Positions 58,649 to 64,000 of a DNA stretch of 64,000 bases are shown here, piece by piece. Source of the stretch: Bosea sp. F3-2 (lineage in GTDB: Bacteria; Pseudomonadota; Alphaproteobacteria; Rhizobiales; Beijerinckiaceae); the NCBI RefSeq assembly GCF_008253865.1, contig NZ_CP042331.1, positions 6,289,501 to 6,353,500 of the forward strand. Direction: 5' to 3'. The position numbers and the translations under genes were made by a program. The notes below the pieces were generated by a model. It was given only the letters and a program-made list of their open reading frames with translations. It was not told the origin of the DNA and made no database searches. Every line of letters begins with the position of its first letter. Position 1 is the first letter of the stretch.

Positions 58649-59467
58649 CTACTGCAACTGGTATTTGAGAGAAAGCATGGCTCGGCCGCGCGTCTCGTAG
58701 TCAGAGGCGACAAGCGGAAGCTTGCGCGCCAGCGTCACATCGAAGGAGGTCTGCCAGGGCAGGTCCGCGAGCTTGGCGAGATCGACCGAGAGCTTCATCT
58801 CCGGAGTCAGAGCGGTATGAAGGCCATCACCCGGCGCAAAGACGTAGTTGCCGGCCATGGCGAGCTGGGACGTCAATGTCAGATGCGGCAGCAGTTCCTG
58901 GCGATAGCCGATGAGTGCCTCGCCCATCTGTTCGGGGTTGCCGTAGAGCGAGCTGCCGCCACCAGTGGCGAGGCCCCAGATGAAGCCCGTTCCGGCGGAT
59001 ACCGGCTGGGCCAGCCGCCAGTTCAGCCGCGCATCACGCGTCGCGCCGGCGCTTGCCGGGTCGGAGAGGGTGGTCGAGAGCGAGAAGACATCCTTGCCGA
59101 GCTTGAAGCCGACCGAGCGGTCCTGCTCCGGACTCATGATGTTCTGGCGCGCGGCGAAGCCGTTGCGGATGATGTCTACGGGGATCGGCGCTCGGGCGCG
59201 CAGATGGGCGCCTGATGAGGCATTGGCGCGGCCGATCGCCGCGAGCGTGGGATTGAACACGACCGCGTCGGCAGTCTCGCCGGTCGGCAGGAGGGCCTCC
59301 ATCTCCGCAGCATCGGGATCCTGCAGGGCCGCGCGCGGGATGGGCAGCTGGATGGCAGCCTCCGGCATCACCTCCTGAGCCGCGACGGAAGCGGGAGAAA
59401 GGGATGCGGCGAGAAGGAGCACCGCCGGTGCCGTGGCGGCGCGATTGGTGAAAATGAAACGGAACAC
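58649..59467 (-). CDS. Exported protein of unknown function, probably outer-membrane linked
   Basis: The 272-residue protein has a signal peptide (FTNRAATAPAVLLLAASLSP, ASVAAQ). The mature part alternates hydrophobic and polar residues in strands such as SVGFKLGKDVFSLSTTLSDP, DARLNWRLAQPVSAGTGFIW, ELLPHLTLTSQLAMAGNYVF and ends RAMLSLKYQLQ with a final aromatic-like strand, which suggests a beta-barrel. It resembles rhizobial uncharacterised proteins. It converges on nothing and is divergent from icd. Confidence 0.7.
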   Translation of the reverse strand: MFRFIFTNRAATAPAVLLLAASLSPASVAAQEVMPEAAIQLPIPRAALQDPDAAEMEALLPTGETADAVVFNPTLAAIGRANASSGAHLRARAPIPVDIIRNGFAARQNIMSPEQDRSVGFKLGKDVFSLSTTLSDPASAGATRDARLNWRLAQPVSAGTGFIWGLATGGGSSLYGNPEQMGEALIGYRQELLPHLTLTSQLAMAGNYVFAPGDGLHTALTPEMKLSVDLAKLADLPWQTSFDVTLARKLPLVASDYETRGRAMLSLKYQLQ

Positions 59468-59682
59468 GTCGTTCGTCCTGTCGCTATGACGAGCGGCAGG
59501 TCAGGCTAGACCGGGAAGGTGCCGATTTTGCGGCGGTGCAACATGATCGGCATGGCGACAGATTGCCCGAAAGCTGCGCTTCCCCCGCCGCCTTTAACCC
59601 GCTAGGAAGCGACCCAGCCGCGGACGGTGGCCGAGAGCCGCAGTTTCGGATCGTTCTATCTGGAGAGCACAGGGGTCATCGC

Positions 59683-60897
59683 ATGAGCAAGATCAAGGTC
59701 GCCAACCCGATCGTCGACATGGACGGCGACGAGATGACCCGGATCATCTGGCAGAAGATCAAGGACACGCTGATCTTCCCGTATCTGGACCTCGAGCTCG
59801 ACTATTACGACCTCTCGGTCGAGAACCGCGACGCGACCAATGACCAGGTCACGATCGACGCTGCCAACGCCACCAAGAAGCATGGCGTCGCCGTGAAGTG
59901 CGCGACGATCACGCCGGACGAGGCGCGCGTGAAGGAGTTCAACCTCAAGGAGATGTGGAAGTCGCCGAACGGCACGATCCGCAACATCCTCGGCGGCGTG
60001 ATCTTCCGCGAGCCGATCATCTGCAAAAACGTGCCGCGCCTGGTGCCGGGCTGGACGCAGCCGATCGTCATCGGCCGCCATGCCTTCGGCGACCAGTACC
60101 GCGCGACCGATTTCAAGTTCCCGGGCAAGGGCACGCTCTCGATCAAGTTCGTCGGCGAGGACGGCAACGTCATCGAGAAGGAGGTCTTCAAGGCTCCCGA
60201 AGCCGGCGTCGCCATGGCGATGTACAACCTCGACGAGTCGATCAAGGACTTCGCCCGCGCCTCGCTGAACTACGGCCTGATGCGCAAGTACCCGGTCTAT
60301 CTCTCGACCAAGAACACCATCCTCAAGACCTATGACGGCCGCTTCAAGGACATCTTCCAGGAGATCTACGAGGCCGAGTTCAAGGCGGAATTCGACAAGC
60401 TGGGCATCACCTACGAGCACCGCCTGATCGACGACATGGTCGCCTCGGCGATGAAGTGGTCGGGCGGCTATGTCTGGGCCTGCAAGAACTACGACGGCGA
60501 CGTGCAGTCCGACACCGTGGCGCAGGGCTTCGGCTCGCTCGGCCTGATGACCTCCGTGCTGATGACGCCGGACGGCAAGACCGTCGAGGCCGAGGCCGCG
60601 CACGGCACCGTCACCCGCCATTACCGCGAGCACCAGAAGGGCCGCGAGACCTCGACCAACTCGATCGCCTCGATCTTCGCCTGGACGCGTGGTCTTAGCC
60701 ACCGCGCCAAGCTCGACAACAATGCCGAGCTCGCCAAGTTCGCCTCTCTGCTCGAGAAGGTCACGGTCGACACGGTCGAGGCCGGCGACATGACCAAGGA
60801 TCTGGCGCTGCTCGTCGGCGCCGATCAGAAGTGGCTCTCGACCACCGGCTTCCTCGAGAAGGTCAGCGAGAACATGAAGAAGGCGATGGCGGCCTGA
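59683..60897 (+). CDS. icd: NADP-dependent isocitrate dehydrogenase
   Basis: The 404-residue enzyme converts isocitrate to 2-oxoglutarate in the TCA cycle. It starts MSKIKVANPIVDMDGDEMTR; SPNGTIRNILGGVIFREPI holds the substrate serine and arginines, LSTKNTILKTYDGRFKDIFQ and DDMVASAMKWSGGYVWACKN the metal site, and AAHGTVTRHYREHQKG the NADP loop. This is the dimeric subfamily II form typical of alphaproteobacteria and eukaryotes. A clear terminator follows. Confidence 0.97.
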   Translation: MSKIKVANPIVDMDGDEMTRIIWQKIKDTLIFPYLDLELDYYDLSVENRDATNDQVTIDAANATKKHGVAVKCATITPDEARVKEFNLKEMWKSPNGTIRNILGGVIFREPIICKNVPRLVPGWTQPIVIGRHAFGDQYRATDFKFPGKGTLSIKFVGEDGNVIEKEVFKAPEAGVAMAMYNLDESIKDFARASLNYGLMRKYPVYLSTKNTILKTYDGRFKDIFQEIYEAEFKAEFDKLGITYEHRLIDDMVASAMKWSGGYVWACKNYDGDVQSDTVAQGFGSLGLMTSVLMTPDGKTVEAEAAHGTVTRHYREHQKGRETSTNSIASIFAWTRGLSHRAKLDNNAELAKFASLLEKVTVDTVEAGDMTKDLALLVGADQKWLSTTGFLEKVSENMKKAMAA

Positions 60898-60921
60898 GGC
60901 TGGCTCCTCGCGAACGCTATG

Positions 60922-60950
60922 AAAGCCCGGCCGAAAGGCCGGGCTTTTCT
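60922..60950 (+). terminator. Rho-independent terminator after icd
   Basis: AAAGCCCGGCC-GAAA-GGCCGGGCTTTT forms an 11-bp stem with a GAAA tetraloop and a TTTT tail, 24 bases after the icd stop. Confidence 0.93.
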
Positions 60951-61025
60951 ATTGGGTGGTAGGAGTCAAGGCACGCGAAACAACCAATTTCGCAAATGGG
61001 GCGTGCTCGCCTTGTGTCCGGTGCG

Positions 61026-61454
61026 TCAATCCCGTCTTGCCTTGGCAAGATGCGCCCGAACGCGTGCTAACAACAGCTTGCAGCGCTCTTTTGCTTCTTC
61101 CCGGTCGCCCAATGCGTTGCGGTCGAGGACTTCAAAGCGTTGAACGATGGACCCAGGCGGAAACTGCTTCCAGCTGAGATCGATGCGCGCGGCGCTCTCG
61201 CCCGCACCGCGCGTATTCCAGAAGTGGCGCTCGCTGGATCCGGTCCAAACCTCTCCGCGGGCAATATCAAAATCCGGGTAGAAAAACTGCACGACGCGCG
61301 AGGTGGGGTAGCATTGACCGAATGCTGGATTGCCGAGACGGACGATGCCCCGATACGCTGTCAAATGATCCCATGAGGCCTCAAGTGCCGCCGCTAGAGC
61401 AGAGAGGTCAGGCGTCGGGAGTGCTTCCCCAGGCCGGGCACGCGGCTTGTCCAT
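61026..61454 (-). CDS. YunG-like protein
   Basis: The 142-residue protein contains LAAALEASWDHLTAYRGIVR, LGNPAFGQCYPTSRVVQFFY, DFDIARGEVWTGSSERHFWN and RIDLSWKQFPPG, the pattern of the small YunG family (SWS..TS......KGQC..TALVVQ, then W). The Cys/His arrangement (GQCYPTS, ERHFWN) hints at an NlpC/P60-like papain fold. Function unknown. The ATG at 61454 has only a weak ribosome binding site, and the upstream frame contains no family-like sequence. Confidence 0.7.
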   Translation of the reverse strand: MDKPRARPGEALPTPDLSALAAALEASWDHLTAYRGIVRLGNPAFGQCYPTSRVVQFFYPDFDIARGEVWTGSSERHFWNTRGAGESAARIDLSWKQFPPGSIVQRFEVLDRNALGDREEAKERCKLLLARVRAHLAKARRD

Positions 61455-61698
61455 AGGTGAAAGCTCGCGCGATTTTGTCGAGGCCGCAACAGGTCGTGAG
61501 CTTCTTGTCCCGCCAGGTCTCTGGCTTCTCTCCGAGGTCGGCGCGTTGGCCGCTTCATGGTTGGGTCCGACGCGTGGTGGATCACGCATTTTCGCGAAAT
61601 GACCACCGGTCCTTCCAACCTGCCTCGATCTCACCGCCCTCCGGCCCCTGAAGGGACATCGCTCCGCCCCGCGGCGGACCTCCGAATGGATGCTAATG
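61455..61698. other. Gene-free stretch before a palindromic repeat
   Basis: Only short shadow frames are seen between the YunG-like gene and the repeat at 61699. No promoter or RNA gene could be recognised. Confidence 0.4.
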
Positions 61699-61892
61699 AG
61701 AGCCTGCTGTGTTTTCATGGAAGCGCGGGTCATCCCGGCTGGAGCCCCCCGGGTCCGATCTTCGGTCGGCCCAAGGATAAACTCCGCGGAGAGCCGGGAT
61801 CCATGCCTGAACCTCGATCGGAAGCGCTCCGGCATGGATCCCGGGTCAAGCCCGGGATGACGGCGTGGTTCTGCGTAAAATCAGCAGGCTCT
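61699..61892. repeat. Large palindromic intergenic repeat, copy 2 with insertion
   Basis: AGAGCCTGCTG (61699-61709) mirrors CAGCAGGCTCT (61882-61892); internal blocks GGGTCATCCCGGC, GGATCCATGCCTGAAC and GGCATGGATCCCGGG match copy 1 at 49555-49713. Compared with copy 1, about 40 extra bases (roughly 61746-61788) are inserted in the left arm. Confidence 0.75.
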
Positions 61893-62436
61893 AGTCCGCT
61901 TCGCGTTGGTGTCCGCCATAATCCGCCTTTGTGAGCAAATATGATTTCAACAGCTTGCTGCTATGTTCGATGTTTCCGACAAGTTCAAGTTTCATGCCAA
62001 TTTTCTCTGCGACCCGTATAGATCCGAGATTGTCCGGATTGATATCGGTAACAATTTCGGGCAGATTTAGATTATGAAATGAGTACCGTACAAAAGGTAA
62101 TGCTGCTTCGGTTGCGTACCCTTTGCCCCAAGACAGCCTATTTAGACGCCAGCCTATCTCTATTTTTGGCCCTACGCCGTCGTAAGGAATTAGAAGTACC
62201 CATCCAAGGAATTGATCCGTCCTTGCGTTGTTGAAGATCGACCAGTACCCAAATCCCTCCCCGAAGTTTCTCTGTATGCGATCTCTAAGGAAGAGTTTGT
62301 GGGCTTCTGGATCGTCCCATGGCCCGGTAATGTGCTTTATGACCTCCGGGTCGCGGTCCATGGCCAAGCAAGCATCAAAATCCGCCATCGTGCGTGGCCG
62401 GATCGACAATCGTTCCGTCTCAAAAGTTGGCAGCAT
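61891..62436 (-). CDS. GNAT-family acetyltransferase
   Basis: The 181-residue protein starts MLPTFETERLSIRPRTMADF and has the RimJ/RimL-type order: DACLAMDRDPEVIKHITGPW, GFGYWSIFNNARTDQFLGWV, IEIGWRLNRLSWGKGYATEA (acetyl-CoA loop) and LGSIRVAEKIGMKLELVGNI. GGAGG lies 5 bases before ATG 62436; an adjoining ATG at 62439 is closer to it. The gene is noticeably richer in A and T than its neighbours, a sign of recent transfer. Substrate unknown. Confidence 0.87.
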   Translation of the reverse strand: MLPTFETERLSIRPRTMADFDACLAMDRDPEVIKHITGPWDDPEAHKLFLRDRIQRNFGEGFGYWSIFNNARTDQFLGWVLLIPYDGVGPKIEIGWRLNRLSWGKGYATEAALPFVRYSFHNLNLPEIVTDINPDNLGSIRVAEKIGMKLELVGNIEHSSKLLKSYLLTKADYGGHQREAD

Positions 62437-62551
62437 CATCGCCTCCAGTCGGATGACAAGTCTCGTCGACGATGCACATCGCCCGCAATGGGGCGTCGTC
62501 TGACTGTTCCGCTGGCCGAACGACGTGACCACTTGCTCCGATATCGATATG

Positions 62552-62623
62552 ATGAGCATCAATGCGGATGGGCGCTTCGTGCACAAGAATGGCACGCCTT
62601 ATTCCGCAGGCGAGGGGCGCTGA
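62552..62623 (+). CDS. Possible very short ORF or remnant
   Basis: From ATG 62552 the frame reads SINADGRFVHKNGTPYSAGE and ends GR-stop; the frame is open upstream to 62504 (LFRWPNDVTTCSDIDM). Residue composition is coding-like, and the spacer has no other gene, but there is no clear ribosome binding site. It may be a tiny gene or the tail of a decayed one. Confidence 0.25.
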   Translation: MSINADGRFVHKNGTPYSAGEGR

Positions 62624-62662
62624 CTATCGCTCTAAGAAGACTGGCCGATACGGAGAGCCGGG

Positions 62663-62851
62663 ATGCTTGAGAACGCTTCGCAGATGGAGCTTGACCAGCG
62701 GATTGCCATTGCTCGGAGGAACATCGCCGAGCTGATGGAGCAGGCGACGGGCGTTTCCGGCGCCGCCGCCGAGGAGCGCCTGGCGGCGCGGCTCAATGAG
62801 CAGCAGGACCTGCTCAACGAACTGCTCAAGAAGCGCGAAGCGATGGGCTGA
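62663..62851 (+). CDS. Small coiled-coil protein (62 aa)
   Basis: The product MLENASQMELDQRIAIARRN continues IAELMEQATGVSGAAAEERL, AARLNEQQDLLNELLKKREA, MG. It is almost wholly helical with heptad-like leucines. GAGAGCCGGG precedes the ATG. Small rhizobial proteins of this kind are uncharacterised. The palindromic repeat 36 bases downstream may end its transcript. Confidence 0.7.
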   Translation: MLENASQMELDQRIAIARRNIAELMEQATGVSGAAAEERLAARLNEQQDLLNELLKKREAMG

Positions 62852-62886
62852 AACGCTCGCCGCACGGTTCCCTCTCGCGGGCCAAA

Positions 62887-62932
62887 GCATCGGACCGAAA
62901 AGTGGAATCCACTTTTCGGAGAAATCCGATGC
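62887..62932. repeat. 46-base palindromic repeat, copy B
   Basis: GCATCGGACCGAAAAGTGGA is followed by ATCCACTTTTCGGAGAAATC and CGATGC; the inner CCGAAAAGTGGA/TCCACTTTTCGG forms a 12-bp stem. It is an inverted copy of the repeat at 56538-56583. Confidence 0.75.
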
Positions 62933-62987
62933 GATAACAAAAGCATAGATCGCCGTTACCGCGTCGGACGCGCGGCGATCGTCCAGA

Positions 62988-63632
62988 TCACTCCACGGCG
63001 ACGGGATGGCGGGCGAGGATGCGCAGCCCGCTCACGGGCGCGTTCATGACATAGCGGAGCTCGTAGGGGCCGGATTGATCCGGTGCTTCCAGCACGGCTT
63101 CGACATTCTCCGCCGGAAAGAAGCGGGGGCCTTCCGCCTCGACAGGGGCGTCGGCAGGGACCAGCACGACACGATCCTGTTCGCCGTTCGGCCCGATGCC
63201 GCGGACCGGTAGCGCCTGGCCGCGGCCGACGCGGGCCGGCGCGGCGAGCGTCGCGCTTGGTTCGGTGGTGACGAGCGCCTGGCGCAACAGGATAACCGGC
63301 GACCCGTCCTTCTCGACGGCCAGGCGCAGCTCATAGGTTCCGGCCAGACCGGGAGTCGGCAGGGCAGGGACCGAATTGCGCGGCTCGACGACGATGATCG
63401 CGCTGCTGGCGGGATCGTCGGGGCGGGCAATGGCGAGTCGTGCACCCTGCGGTGGGCGGCTGAGGAAGACGCTGAGCGGCGCGCCGGCCACGATGGTCCG
63501 GGCCGCCGACATGGCGGGCTCGGTCACGGGCGCCGGCTTCTTCTTCTGCGCGAAGGCGGCTGCCGGCCAAAGGCCAGCAGCCAGCAGCAAAGTGCGGCGG
63601 GAGAGCGCCTGGCCTGTCCCGCCGATCGTCAT
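62988..63632 (-). CDS. Tat-type exported protein of unknown function
   Basis: The 214-residue protein starts MTIGGTGQALSRRTLLLAAG with a twin-arginine signal and a cleavage region AAAFAQ. The mature part has SVFLSRPPQGARLAIARPDD, AGTYELRLAVEKDGSPVILL and QSGPYELRYVMNAPVSGLRI, repeated beta-sandwich-like strands with G.YELR that occur twice. Such G.YELRY repeats are also found near VWA proteins. Its ATG shares one base with the alaS stop (TGATG), so it is cotranslated with alaS. Confidence 0.75.
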   Translation of the reverse strand: MTIGGTGQALSRRTLLLAAGLWPAAAFAQKKKPAPVTEPAMSAARTIVAGAPLSVFLSRPPQGARLAIARPDDPASSAIIVVEPRNSVPALPTPGLAGTYELRLAVEKDGSPVILLRQALVTTEPSATLAAPARVGRGQALPVRGIGPNGEQDRVVLVPADAPVEAEGPRFFPAENVEAVLEAPDQSGPYELRYVMNAPVSGLRILARHPVAVE

Positions 63633-64000
63633 CAGCCCATCGCGGCCGCGACGGCATCGAGCGCGGCCTGCGCCTTGCTGCCGTCTGGGCCACCTGCCTG
63701 CGCCATGTCGCGCCGGCCGCCGCCGCCCTTGCCGCCGAGCTGTTCGGAAGCCGCGCGCACCAGCGCGACCGCGTCGAAGCGCTCGGTCAGGTCGGGGGTG
63801 ACGCCGACGACGACGCCGGCCTTGCCATCATCGGCGACGCCGACGATGGCGACGACGCCGGAGCCGACGCGCGCCTTGGCCTCGTCGGCGAGGCTCTTCA
63901 GATCCTTCATCTCGATGCCGGTGACGGCGCGTGCCAGGAGCTTGGCGCCGGCGATCTCGCGCACCGGATCCTCGGCCGCGCCGCCGCCGCCCATGGCGAG
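63632..64000 (-). CDS. alaS: Alanyl-tRNA synthetase, C-terminal part (start beyond window)
   Basis: The visible 122 residues are the DHHA1/C-Ala domain: MGGGGAAEDPVREIAGAKLL, ARAVTGIEMKDLKSLADEAK, VGSGVVAIVGVADDGKAGVV, VGVTPDLTERFDAVALVRAA and the Gly-rich GGKGGGGRRDMAQAGGPDGS. This matches the end of AlaS, the enzyme that charges tRNA(Ala). The catalytic and editing domains are outside the right edge. A free-standing editing homologue is also encoded at 12999-13724. Confidence 0.95.
   Translation of the reverse strand, partial: LAMGGGGAAEDPVREIAGAKLLARAVTGIEMKDLKSLADEAKARVGSGVVAIVGVADDGKAGVVVGVTPDLTERFDAVALVRAASEQLGGKGGGGRRDMAQAGGPDGSKAQAALDAVAAAMG

Noticed and set aside
1..64000. tRNA, rRNA, riboswitch, origin and phage attachment sites
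   Set aside because: None was recognised by eye on either strand. A covariance-model scan would be needed to exclude small RNAs.

Overview
The window is a 64 kb stretch of a GC-rich alphaproteobacterial chromosome. The order Hyphomicrobiales (Rhizobiales) is very likely. Evidence: FlaF/FlbT flagellar regulators, a FliX-type flagellar regulator divergent from flgI, an icd gene near alaS, REP-like CATTGCGAG...CTCGCAATG palindromes and many alphaproteobacterial small-protein families. A Bosea-like or Methylobacterium-like genus is my guess only. No rRNA, tRNA, CRISPR array or prophage was recognised.

Left part (1 to about 30 kb) is accessory and partly decaying. It starts with a truncated mannose-6-phosphate isomerase, followed by small proteins of rhizobial families and several broken genes. 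A patatin / acetoacetate decarboxylase / 3-hydroxybutyrate dehydrogenase operon (4.8-7.6 kb, minus strand) points to polyhydroxybutyrate and ketone-body turnover. A tight minus-strand operon (8.5-13.7 kb) holds an AlaX-type tRNA-editing protein, an EamA transporter, a leucine-dehydrogenase-like enzyme, an ArgE-like M20 deacylase and an MHS-type transporter, preceded by an AraC regulator; it looks like use of an acylated or unusual amino acid. Two tandem IS110-family elements (15.2-17.9 kb) lie beside an amidohydrolase fragment. Next come an AraC/SDR divergent pair, a LysR fragment, a LysR gene, and a minus-strand cluster (21.2-24.5 kb) of export-signal or membrane proteins (carboxymuconolactone-decarboxylase fold, cupin, cytochrome P460, DUF4405 b-type cytochrome, alpha/beta hydrolase), with two more exported hydrolases upstream. 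At least seven broken or truncated genes fall in this part.

Middle part (30-44 kb) looks like intact core genome: XRE-cupin regulator, DMT transporter, SDR, a metallophosphoesterase/glycosyltransferase pair, a Kef-type antiporter, MoxR ATPase, an ABA4-like membrane protein divergent from a TetR gene with a double palindromic operator, a lipoprotein, a DUF2975/HTH pair, a SixA-like phosphatase and a YcjX/YcjF-like pair.

Right part (44-57 kb) is a flagellar cluster: flgE-flgK-flgL on plus; flaF, flbT, two flagellins, a FlaG-like protein, a FlgN-like protein, rod-binding FlgJ/CheL and flgI on minus; fliX divergent from flgI. Candidate sigma-54 promoters precede flgE and flgI, and CtrA-like boxes lie upstream of fliX and both flagellins, so the control logic resembles that of Caulobacter. 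The window ends (57-64 kb) with a cupin dioxygenase-like gene, an SDR, an exported protein, icd, a YunG-like protein, a lower-GC acetyltransferase, small proteins, a Tat-type exported protein and the 3' end of alaS. Several dispersed palindromic repeats sit in the intergenic spaces of the right half.
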